A stretch of 64,000 nucleotides of DNA from JACCTH01 sp035253825 (GTDB lineage: Bacteria > Actinomycetota > Acidimicrobiia > Spongiisociales > ZC4RG35): assembly GCA_035253825.1 (NCBI GenBank), contig DATFBM010000037.1, positions 1 through 64,000 of the forward strand, read 5' to 3'. This document shows, piece by piece, positions 48,031-55,801 of the stretch (the stretch's first letter is position 1; each line of letters starts with the position of its first letter). A model generated the notes under the pieces. It worked only from the letters and a program-made list of their open reading frames with translations. It ran no database searches and was not told the DNA's origin. A program made the translations under genes and the position numbers.

Positions 48031-50250
48031 GTGTGGCCACAGGACGCCCCCACTAGAGGCTCGGTGGTGGTGCTCGCCGATGCCTCGAGCCAGGTCGAAA
48101 TGAGCCTGATCGATGAGTGGTTGGCTGCCAATCGACCGCCGGAGGTCACGACAGAAATAATTCGTCTCGCTCCCTCCCGTCGGCGCAAACCCGGCCAGCG
48201 CACCGAAGTCGGTTTCGCCCAGTGGCTGCAAGGAGATGATTTCCTCCTTCCCCTGCGCGTGGTTTGGTCGCCGGCCGCGAGGTCAGGCGAGCGAAAGGTC
48301 TCCTGGTGGGACGTCCTCAAGCTGGGCGATCCTCGCGACCCTGATGCACTCCGTCAGCGGGTAATCCTGGCCCGCTGGCCGGATCGGGTCACAGTGGTGG
48401 CAGGGAAGGGCTCCGAGGTAGGTGCGCTGGGGGTTGAGCATGAGGGAAGCGAGCTATCCCTGGTCGAGTGGACAACCAGACGGGCCTGGCGAGCGCTTGA
48501 CATAGCCGAGCGAGCGCTTCGGGGCGACCGCTACAAGGTCCCGCGCTTTCTGCACGAGGAGATCACCTCTCAGCCTTCGTTTCGTCGAGAGTCAGTAGAA
48601 CTCGGAGCTCTTCGCAAGCTCCCGGAAAAGATCGCTGTCGCCCGGGCGAAGTATTACCTGAAGGAGATCGCGGCCTCACCCAGTGCTTTCTTCATCGACC
48701 TCTCGGCCAACGTGATCAGCTGGATCATCCGACAGGGATACGGCGAGACGGCATACGACAGAAAGCAAGTGGCTGAGATCAATTCTCTTGGGAGGGAATG
48801 GCCGCTGGCATTCCTCCCCTCCCACCGATCGAATCTCGATCGATTGGTTCTTCAGTTGGTCAAGTGGGAGAACGACCTCCCCCCCAATCACACGGCCGGC
48901 GGCATCAACATGAATTTCTTCCCGGTCGGTCCGTGGGTACGGCGCACCGGGGTCTTCTTCATCCGGCGCAGCTTCCGCGACAACGAACTGTACAAGTTCG
49001 TCCTCCGCACGTACCTCGACTATCTGATCGAGCACCGCTTTCCGCTCGAGTGGTACATGGAGGGAGGGCGTTCGAGGACCGGCAAGCTATTGCCGCCTCG
49101 CTATGGGCTCTTGGCCTATGTAGTCGATTCCTGGCGCCGCGGGAAGAGCGAGGACCTGATGCTGGTCCCGGTGTCCATTGTCTATGACCAAATCCAGGAT
49201 CTGAGCTCGTACACCAGCGAAGCCCAAGGCGGCGCCAAGGAAGCCGAGTCGATGGGCTGGGCGCTGCGGTACGTGCGCTCGCTCCGGCGTCGCTACGGCA
49301 ACATCCACATTCGATTCTCCGAGCCCATCTCGCTGGCGAAGGCGATGGCAGGAGCCGAGGTCGAAGAGGGCTCGACCGACCTCGCCAAACTGGCCCTGGA
49401 GGTCATGCACCGAATCGGCACCGTGACCCCGATCACCCCCGCTTCCGTGCTCGCCATCGCTCTGTTGGCGGCCGGGGGGGAGGCCCGCACAGAGTCTGAG
49501 CTTGCTTTTTTCTGTAAGGAACTCGACGTTCTAATCGAACAGCTCGGCCTGCCCACCACCGAATCTCTGAGGCTCGAGGAAGAAGCCGAAGTCGGCAAGG
49601 TGCTCAGGCTTCTCGCTGAGCATCACAACGTCAGCGCATACGAAGGTCCAGAACCGGTGTACTACCTCAATCCCCAACAGTCGCTGAGGGCTTCCTATTA
49701 CCGCAACTTGATCGCCCATCACTTCCTCGGCCGGGCGGTCTTAGAGCTTGCACTACAGGGCCTGGATCCGAGCAGACAGGTCAATGAAACCGAGCTCTTT
49801 TCCCGGATCACCGCCTTGAGGGATTTGCTCAAGTTCGAATACTTCTTTCCCGAGAGGGAAGCCTTCGCGGATTCGATTACCGCCGACTTGCGCACGAGCG
49901 CACCGAGGTGGCAGAGCTCGAAGCCAGCAACTGTGCTCGCCAAGCTCCATCCTCCGACCGCATCCTGGGTGATCCGCCCGTTCCTGCAGTCGTATCTCGT
50001 CGTGGCCGACGAACTGCTCGCTCGCCCGAATGCGATCGACGACGAAAAGGCCTTCATCAACTCCTGTCTCAAACGCGGCGAGCAATACCGCTTGCAGGGG
50101 ATCATCGGAGCCGATGGGGTCTCGGCGGTCGTCTTCAAGCAGGCGATGGCGCTAGCTCACAACCGTGATCTCGTCGAAACTCCGGCGGGAAGGGCCGACT
50201 TCGCCGCCGAAGTGCGTTTAGCCCTAGGGGCGGGTGATCGCTCGCCTTAG
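48031..50250 (+). CDS. plsB: Glycerol-3-phosphate O-acyltransferase (PlsB-like)
   Basis: First acylation of glycerol-3-phosphate. The 739-residue protein has the four acyltransferase blocks: HRSNLD (His265, Asp270) in FLPSHRSNLDRL, GVFFIRRSF (block II), EWYMEGGRSRTGKLLPPRYGLL (block III) and LMLVPVSIVYDQI (block IV). Length and a long C-terminal helical region fit PlsB, though the N-terminal about 190 residues show no strong family hallmark. PlsX is also encoded in the window, implying more than one route to lysophosphatidate or a storage-lipid role. GTG start with TAACAT at -10. The 3' end overlaps the convergent exporter gene by 27 bp. Confidence 0.9.
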   Translation: MWPQDAPTRGSVVVLADASSQVEMSLIDEWLAANRPPEVTTEIIRLAPSRRRKPGQRTEVGFAQWLQGDDFLLPLRVVWSPAARSGERKVSWWDVLKLGDPRDPDALRQRVILARWPDRVTVVAGKGSEVGALGVEHEGSELSLVEWTTRRAWRALDIAERALRGDRYKVPRFLHEEITSQPSFRRESVELGALRKLPEKIAVARAKYYLKEIAASPSAFFIDLSANVISWIIRQGYGETAYDRKQVAEINSLGREWPLAFLPSHRSNLDRLVLQLVKWENDLPPNHTAGGINMNFFPVGPWVRRTGVFFIRRSFRDNELYKFVLRTYLDYLIEHRFPLEWYMEGGRSRTGKLLPPRYGLLAYVVDSWRRGKSEDLMLVPVSIVYDQIQDLSSYTSEAQGGAKEAESMGWALRYVRSLRRRYGNIHIRFSEPISLAKAMAGAEVEEGSTDLAKLALEVMHRIGTVTPITPASVLAIALLAAGGEARTESELAFFCKELDVLIEQLGLPTTESLRLEEEAEVGKVLRLLAEHHNVSAYEGPEPVYYLNPQQSLRASYYRNLIAHHFLGRAVLELALQGLDPSRQVNETELFSRITALRDLLKFEYFFPEREAFADSITADLRTSAPRWQSSKPATVLAKLHPPTASWVIRPFLQSYLVVADELLARPNAIDDEKAFINSCLKRGEQYRLQGIIGADGVSAVVFKQAMALAHNRDLVETPAGRADFAAEVRLALGAGDRSP

Positions 50251-51384
50251 TCGCCACGAGGCGACAAGAAGGAGCACCAGGGCGTAGGCGGCGAGAGCCC
50301 CCAGCTCCAAGCCGATGTCTCTGATTCCGCCGTCGGCGCGGATCTTGGCAAACGCATCGAGCGCCCAGGCATGCGGTGTCAGATGAGCGATCCGTTGCAG
50401 GGTCGGCGAGAAAAGTTGAATCGGAAGCATGGCCCCTCCCAGGGCCGCCATGCCGAGGCCGACTATGACGCCCACGCCAGCGGCCTGCTCGGCGTTGCGA
50501 AATAGAGTCCCCAGGAGCATCGCCGCTCCTGCTCCGACGGCAGAGAAGACGATGACGATCACCAGGGCTGAAAGAGGATCCCCCCAGTCGACCCCGAAGA
50601 TCACGAGTGCTCCGGCCATGATGTAGAGGCCCTGTACAGCCACGACCAGGAATCGGCCGGTGGCCTCACCCGTGATGATGGTGGGCACCGAGGTGGGCGT
50701 GGCGAGCATCCTTCGCGAGAGACCCAGCTCCCGAGTCTGAATCAGGACGGCGGCGCCCGAGAGGGCGGTGACGAACATGAATAGCACCAGCTGACTGGAG
50801 GCGCCGATGTCGAAGCGTCCCAGACTGGCGGGGAATAAGGCTTCACCAACGGTGCTCACCCGCACTTCGGGTGCGGGCAATTGCGCCTCGACGGTTCGCG
50901 CCGTGACCAGCGCCTCCTCGAACGTCGCCAGATCCTGGGCGGCTACGAAGCTGGCCGCATTGGCTGCCACCACGCTGCGGGCCACCACCTCGGCCACCAC
51001 CGGCTGCAAGGCTGATCCCACCCCTCCGGGTCGAGCGATGAAGCCCACCTCGCTCGTCTCACCTGCCGCCACCCTTTGGTCGAAGTCTGCTGGCAGCGAA
51101 ATGGCGGCACTAAGCGAACCTCGTTCGACGCCTTCCTTCAAAGACGCCTCGTCATTCAGCGCCACAACCTCGACACCATCGGCCGATTCGAGGTTTTCGA
51201 GGATCTCGGCGCCCACCGTGCCGGGAAAGGGCGCCAGCACCCCAAGGCGGGGGGCGAAGCTTCCTCCGAATTGGAGACCGATGAGGAGAATCAGTGCCAG
51301 GGGAAAGACGAATACGAAGAAGATCGCCGAACGATCTCGAAAGAGGCGCACGATGTTGTTTCGGGCAATAGCGAGCACCTTCAC
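50224..51384 (-). CDS. ABC-2 type exporter permease (second)
   Basis: A 386-residue permease: N-terminal helix in ARNNIVRLFRDRSAIFFVFVFPLALILLIGLQFGG, a large extracytoplasmic loop (residues about 40-200), then five helices ending VLLLVASWRLRRAI. This is the ABC2_membrane_3-type layout of drug and polysaccharide exporters. GTG at 51384 is chosen: it overlaps the upstream permease stop by 4 bp (GTGA); the frame runs on to 51453 without support. Last gene of the ATPase-permease-permease operon, convergent with plsB. Confidence 0.88.
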   Translation of the reverse strand: MKVLAIARNNIVRLFRDRSAIFFVFVFPLALILLIGLQFGGSFAPRLGVLAPFPGTVGAEILENLESADGVEVVALNDEASLKEGVERGSLSAAISLPADFDQRVAAGETSEVGFIARPGGVGSALQPVVAEVVARSVVAANAASFVAAQDLATFEEALVTARTVEAQLPAPEVRVSTVGEALFPASLGRFDIGASSQLVLFMFVTALSGAAVLIQTRELGLSRRMLATPTSVPTIITGEATGRFLVVAVQGLYIMAGALVIFGVDWGDPLSALVIVIVFSAVGAGAAMLLGTLFRNAEQAAGVGVIVGLGMAALGGAMLPIQLFSPTLQRIAHLTPHAWALDAFAKIRADGGIRDIGLELGALAAYALVLLLVASWRLRRAITRP

Positions 51385-52544
51385 ACAGAAACCTGCCTTC
51401 GGGTGAGAACGGCCGCCATCGCAGACGTCACCCCGGCGATCACCAGCAGCCACGCCACCGCCCCGAACGCTTCCGAGGCGGGCTGACCGCCGGCCAGGTT
51501 GGCCAGACCCCGGCTGAACCAGTAATGGGGAGTGAGGGCGGTGATCTGAGCCAGGATGCCTCCGTCCTGACCGATCGGAAAGAAGGCGCCTCCGAGCAGG
51601 CCGAGGACAGTGGCGACGATGCCCTGAATGTTTCCGGCTTGCTCTGGCGTCTTGGCCATGCCGGTTGTCACTGCCGAGATACCGACCGCCGCCAGCACAC
51701 CGCCGATGACCAGTAGAGCGACTCCGAGGGGATTGCCCCAGTTGGCATCCATGAGCACGATCCCGGCCACGATCAACACCAGCAATGAGAACACCCCGAG
51801 GACGATCGAGACGATCGATTTGGCGGCCAGTACCGAGGCGGGACGGGTCGGGGTGGCGAGGATTCGCTGCAGAGTTCCGTCCCGTCTCTCTTCCAACAAG
51901 CTCAGGAGCCCGGTCTGGGCCGTGAAGAGAAGGAAGAACATTGCCATCCCGGCAACAGTCGAGGTATTGGTATCCAGTTGGCGGACGTCGGCGTCGATCT
52001 CACCGAGGGAGATCAGTGAGCGATCGGTGGCCTCGATCGCCGCCGGGATGATCTCGGTGGGATTGCCGCCGGCGCTGATGGCGGAGGCGATCGCAACCTG
52101 AGTGGTCCGAAGCGAGTTGGCATAGTTGCGAGCGATTCCGGCTGCGATCTGGGTGGAGGTAGAGGCGTCGATCGCTCCCAATACTTCGATCGCCCCGATC
52201 TGTCCACTGGCGAGATTGGAGTCGAACTCGTCGGGAACGACGAAGACCGCCTCGACCTCGCCATCGTCAAGGGCGGCTTCGGCGGCAGCTGGGTCGGCGA
52301 AGGTTTTCCATGGTCCGCCCAGCTGGGAGGCGATCCGTTCGAGGGTCGAGTTGGTCTGGTCCGCTTCGGACTCGACGATTCCGAGATCGGGAGAGAAGGT
52401 TCCCTCGTCGCCGAAAGCCCCGCCAAAAACGGTGTTGAAGATGAAGGCCAGGGCCAGGGGAGCAATCAACCCGATGATGAACACAGATTTGTCCCGGATC
52501 CTCAGCCTCAGGTCTTTGGCGGCGATGTGGATGACGTTTCTCAT
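51381..52544 (-). CDS. ABC-2 type exporter permease (first)
   Basis: A 387-residue permease of the same layout: first helix in RIRDKSVFIIGLIAPLALAFIFNTVFGG, a large external loop (about 35-200), five C-terminal helices (FFLLFTAQTGLLSLLEERRDGTLQRILATPTRPASVLAAK is the coupling-helix region). It is paralogous to the following permease, so the exporter is probably a heterodimer. It overlaps the ATPase gene by 4 bp (ATGA) and the next permease by 4 bp. Confidence 0.88.
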   Translation of the reverse strand: MRNVIHIAAKDLRLRIRDKSVFIIGLIAPLALAFIFNTVFGGAFGDEGTFSPDLGIVESEADQTNSTLERIASQLGGPWKTFADPAAAEAALDDGEVEAVFVVPDEFDSNLASGQIGAIEVLGAIDASTSTQIAAGIARNYANSLRTTQVAIASAISAGGNPTEIIPAAIEATDRSLISLGEIDADVRQLDTNTSTVAGMAMFFLLFTAQTGLLSLLEERRDGTLQRILATPTRPASVLAAKSIVSIVLGVFSLLVLIVAGIVLMDANWGNPLGVALLVIGGVLAAVGISAVTTGMAKTPEQAGNIQGIVATVLGLLGGAFFPIGQDGGILAQITALTPHYWFSRGLANLAGGQPASEAFGAVAWLLVIAGVTSAMAAVLTRRQVSV

Positions 52545-53482
52545 ACGTCTCGAAGCGCTTTGCCGGTGAGATGGAGAAACACGGCCTCGAGATCGGGTTG
52601 TTCGATCTCGACGCCGGAGACGACCATGCCGCTCTGGGCCGCGGTCGCCAGGATCGTCGCCAGATGAGAGCTCGAATCTTCGACCAGGAGGGTCACGCCC
52701 GATTCGCTCTCGCCCGCTTCCGCCACCCCCACGGTCGAAGAGAGTTTTCGCACCACCTCGGCCAAAGGGCCGGTGCCGATGATCGAGACTCGATCTTTCT
52801 CCCCCACCATCTCCACCAGCTCCCGCCGGGTCCCCTCGGCAATGATCTTTCCCTGGTCGATGATTCCGACCCGGTCACAAAGTCGCTCGGCCTCTTCCAT
52901 GTAGTGGGTGGTGTAGAGCACCGCGATGCCGGCGGTGGACAGCTCCTCGACGGCTTCGAGGATGGCGTTGCGGGACTGGGGGTCGACCCCCACCGTCGGT
53001 TCATCGAGGATGAGCAATTCAGGATTGTGCAGAAGGCCAATTCCGATATTGAGCCGGCGCTTCATTCCGCCGGAAAACTCCTTGGTCAGGTCTTTCTGGC
53101 GCTCAGCGAGGCCGACCACCTCAAGAACTCGATCGGCCCGTTGGGCGAGCTCTTCTCCGCCCATCCCATAGAGTCGTCCAAAGAACTCGAGGTTCTCGCG
53201 GGCGGTGAGATCGGGGTAAATCGCCAGCTCCTGGGGTACCAGCCCCATTCGGCGCTTGGGCGTCACGGCTCGCGGGTTGATCAGGTCCCCACCCACTCGC
53301 ACTTCGCCCTCGTCGGCCTCGAGCAAGCCGGCGATCATCGAGATGGTGGTGGTCTTACCGGCCCCGTTCGGACCGAGTAGGCCGTAGGTCTCGCCCTGGT
53401 AGATGCTGAAGCCGACGCCGTCGACGGCCAGCAGATCACCGAAGCTCTTGGCCAGGCCCTTGGCCACCATGACAGCGGTCAT
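52541..53482 (-). CDS. ABC-type multidrug exporter ATP-binding protein
   Basis: A 313-residue DrrA/CcmA-class ATPase: Walker A LLGPNGAGKTTTISMIAG, Q-loop LVPQELAIYP, signature FSGGMKRRLNIGIGL, Walker B LLILDEPTVGVDPQSR, and switch histidine YTTHYMEEAERL. First gene of the operon; AGGAG lies eight bases before the ATG. A promoter (-35 TTGCTA at 53533-53538 and -10 CATTAA at 53510-53515, minus strand, 17-bp spacer) precedes it, with a palindrome across the -35 region. The exported substrate is unknown; lipid or drug export is typical. Confidence 0.93.
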   Translation of the reverse strand: MTAVMVAKGLAKSFGDLLAVDGVGFSIYQGETYGLLGPNGAGKTTTISMIAGLLEADEGEVRVGGDLINPRAVTPKRRMGLVPQELAIYPDLTARENLEFFGRLYGMGGEELAQRADRVLEVVGLAERQKDLTKEFSGGMKRRLNIGIGLLHNPELLILDEPTVGVDPQSRNAILEAVEELSTAGIAVLYTTHYMEEAERLCDRVGIIDQGKIIAEGTRRELVEMVGEKDRVSIIGTGPLAEVVRKLSSTVGVAEAGESESGVTLLVEDSSSHLATILATAAQSGMVVSGVEIEQPDLEAVFLHLTGKALRDV

Positions 53483-53509
53483 TTCGATCTCTCCTTCTGT
53501 CCGACTCGA

Positions 53510-53541
53510 TTAATGAGTTGCGTCATTGCTGGTAGCAACTC
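53510..53541 (-). promoter_or_regulatory. Promoter of ABC exporter operon with palindromic operator
   Basis: Minus strand -35 TTGCTA and -10 CATTAA with 17-bp spacer. Perfect 7-bp arms GAGTTGC (53515-53521) and GCAACTC (53535-53541), 13 bases apart, cover the -35 and spacer. Such a layout suits a TetR-like repressor, but no regulator gene is adjacent. Confidence 0.5.
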
Positions 53542-53567
53542 CGACGACAACACCAAATGTCTTGCCG

Positions 53568-54884
53568 TCAAGCAGGCGAGCCGCTAACGCTGAGAAGCTG
53601 AGTTCTCGTGGGCTCGGCGCAGCAGAACCAAGACTCGGTGAGGTGGGGCCGGCCTCGATCGGTGATGGCAGGCATCGGCTCGGAGAACACGAACTCCCAC
53701 ATGCGGGCGAGGGTCTGGAGAGCGGGCTGTCCCGCCCCCGACTCTGCAATCGTGGCCAGGGCCCGCTGCTGTGCTTCGACCGCCTCGGAAGCCGACCAGA
53801 CGTGGGTTAACGAGACCGGGTCGTACTCTCCCATCTCAGGACGGTCGGCCAGGAGGCTCCCCCGCGGGACCAAGAGGCGGATGGAAAGCTGGACTGGATC
53901 GACGGTATCTGCCAAATCGTGCCGGTGGAGGAACCGGAGAATCGAACCCACATCGGAGACCTCGGTCCAAGGCGTGAATGGCAGCCAAGAAGGGCGAAGG
54001 TCGATGCCGGCCTCTCCGATGATCCTCACCGCCTGGTCCATGTCAGCGGCGGTGTGACCTTTGTCGAGGATCCGGAGGACTCCTTCGTTGGTCGTCTCGA
54101 ATGCCGAAACCACGAACGCCACACCTAGATCTGCGACCTCGGGCCACACCTTCTCGTGCTCGAGAATGTGTGAGACCTTGACCGTGAGATCAAAGGTGAC
54201 CGCCGGGAAGTGCTCGTGCGCAGCCCTCAACAAGTCGAGGGAATAGCGGGGAGCGTTGAGGAAGTCAGGGTCACCGAACGTGATGTGGCGGGCGCCGGCC
54301 GCGACTTGGGATTCGATGTCGGAGAGAACGATGTCGGCGCCGGTCACGCGATAGCGCCCGTCATAGACCGCTGGGATCGGACAATGACGGCATCGATGCC
54401 GGCAGCCGTGACTGGCCTCGACGTAGCCCGCCAACTTCTGGCTCTCCGCCGTGGCCAAGTGCCCGTAGCGGTCGAGTTTGGGCAACCCGTCCCGGTTCGG
54501 GAGCCCGAAGCGATGACGGCCGATGTCAACTTTGCTCTGGCGACTTCCCCCCGCCCACGCCACCAAGCCGTCCTCGTATTCCCCCACGAGACGGGTGTAG
54601 CGGTCGTCAGCCAGACCGGCGTAGAGCCCGTAGAAGGCAATCGGCTTGCCGGGCCAGACACGCTCCACTTTCTCGGCGGCGGTCGCGGCCAGACGCATGG
54701 CGGTGTGCATCGGAACCGAGAACGCAATGGCCTCGGCCCAGGCGAACCTGGCGTGATCCCATTCCTCAACCGCCAGGTCATGAGTCCTGACCTCATGCCC
54801 TGCCTTCAAAAGGCGAGAGGCAGGCGAAGCCAAATGCAGGGGTTGGTGGCCCAACTCATAAGTGGACACGAGGAGAGTCCGCAC
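53568..54884 (-). CDS. CCAEP-tail radical SAM protein
   Basis: A 438-residue radical SAM enzyme. An N-terminal B12-binding-like Rossmann region (about 1-120) precedes the cluster motif CRHRCRHC (Cys161, Cys165, Cys168, C-x3-C-x2-C). The rest includes ITFGDPDFLNAPRYSLDLL and VSAFETTNEGVLRILDKGHT as in B12-radical SAM proteins. The C-terminal end has Cys421-Cys422-Ala-Glu-Pro, matching a described family of radical SAM proteins ending in CUAEP or CCAEP, where some members carry selenocysteine; both codons here are TGC. The substrate is unknown. GTG start, six bases after TAGCCT (minus strand), so probably leaderless; divergent from the hydrolase-aceE operon by 20 bp. Confidence 0.82.
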   Translation of the reverse strand: MRTLLVSTYELGHQPLHLASPASRLLKAGHEVRTHDLAVEEWDHARFAWAEAIAFSVPMHTAMRLAATAAEKVERVWPGKPIAFYGLYAGLADDRYTRLVGEYEDGLVAWAGGSRQSKVDIGRHRFGLPNRDGLPKLDRYGHLATAESQKLAGYVEASHGCRHRCRHCPIPAVYDGRYRVTGADIVLSDIESQVAAGARHITFGDPDFLNAPRYSLDLLRAAHEHFPAVTFDLTVKVSHILEHEKVWPEVADLGVAFVVSAFETTNEGVLRILDKGHTAADMDQAVRIIGEAGIDLRPSWLPFTPWTEVSDVGSILRFLHRHDLADTVDPVQLSIRLLVPRGSLLADRPEMGEYDPVSLTHVWSASEAVEAQQRALATIAESGAGQPALQTLARMWEFVFSEPMPAITDRGRPHLTESWFCCAEPTRTQLLSVSGSPA

Positions 54885-54890
54885 CAGGCG

Positions 54891-54900
54891 AGGCTACCGT
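54891..54900. promoter_or_regulatory. Bidirectional promoter with overlapping -10 elements
   Basis: Minus-strand TAGCCT (54891-54896) ends six bases before the radical SAM GTG; plus-strand TACCGT (54895-54900) ends four bases before the first and seven before the second GTG of the hydrolase. The two hexamers share the central TA step within a 20-bp intergenic gap. Confidence 0.5.
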
Positions 54901-54904
54901 CGGA

Positions 54905-55801
54905 GTGGTGGAAGGCAGATTTGTCACCATCCCGAGCGGGCCGCTACTGGTACGCGACTTCGGGGGCGAGGGCCCGCCGATCGTTGCCGTCCACGGCCTT
55001 GGCGGGTCCGTTCTCAATTGGGTTCCGGCCGCCCGCTATCTCAAGACGCTTGGACACTTCTACGCATTCGACCTGCCCGGCTTCGGCTACACCCCACCCC
55101 ACGGGTCGTACTCGATCGCCAATCACAAGAAAGTCACCGCTCAATTTCTCGAGACCCTGGGGGAAGAAGCGTTGCTAATCGGCAACTCGATGGGTGGCTT
55201 GATCGCACTCTTGCTGGCGGCCGAACGCAGCGACCTGCTCGCGGGCCTCGTCCTCCTGGCACCAGCTTCTCCTCCCCGGCTCGACGACCCTCGAATCGAC
55301 CGGGCAGTGGCCAAGCGCCTCCTCCTGCAGGGGGTCCCGCTCGTAGGAGAAGCAGTGGTCAATCGGTACTGGAGGGCAACCAGCAGCGCCCAACAAATTC
55401 GGGACACACTGTCCATCGTTTGTCACCACCCCGAAACCATCCCGACCGAAGTTTGGCCAGAAGCCCTGGCCCTCGCCGAGGCCCGGCGGCGGCAACCGTG
55501 GGCGATCGAAGCCCTGGTCCGATCAGGGCGATCGACTGCCGCCGTCCTGGCCCGAAAGCGTGAATTCGATCAAGCCGTTAGGCAGGTGCAGTCGCCGACC
55601 ATGGTCATCCAGGGAGCCCATGATCGAGTCGTGGCCGGTTCCGGTCCGGAGCGGATCGCTGGCCTTCGCCCCGATTGGACCCATGTAGTGATGCCAGATG
55701 CCGGGCACTGCCCTCAACTCGAAGCACCATCTCATTTCGTCGAGTTGGTCGAGAGCTGGTGGAGGTCGCAAAACCGGAGGCGAGTAACCTCGTCGGCATG
55801 A
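54905..55801 (+). CDS. Alpha/beta-hydrolase-fold protein
   Basis: A 298-residue alpha/beta hydrolase with complete triad context: oxyanion IVAVHGLGGSVLNW, nucleophile elbow IGNSMGGLIALLLA (Ser), aspartate in MVIQGAHDRVVAG and histidine in MPDAGHCPQLEAP. Two adjacent GTG codons begin the frame; the second (54908) is better spaced from TACCGT for leaderless initiation. The 3' end overlaps aceE by 4 bp (ATGA), so the hydrolase is co-translated with the pyruvate dehydrogenase E1. The reason for that pairing is unclear. Confidence 0.86.
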   Translation: MVEGRFVTIPSGPLLVRDFGGEGPPIVAVHGLGGSVLNWVPAARYLKTLGHFYAFDLPGFGYTPPHGSYSIANHKKVTAQFLETLGEEALLIGNSMGGLIALLLAAERSDLLAGLVLLAPASPPRLDDPRIDRAVAKRLLLQGVPLVGEAVVNRYWRATSSAQQIRDTLSIVCHHPETIPTEVWPEALALAEARRRQPWAIEALVRSGRSTAAVLARKREFDQAVRQVQSPTMVIQGAHDRVVAGSGPERIAGLRPDWTHVVMPDAGHCPQLEAPSHFVELVESWWRSQNRRRVTSSA

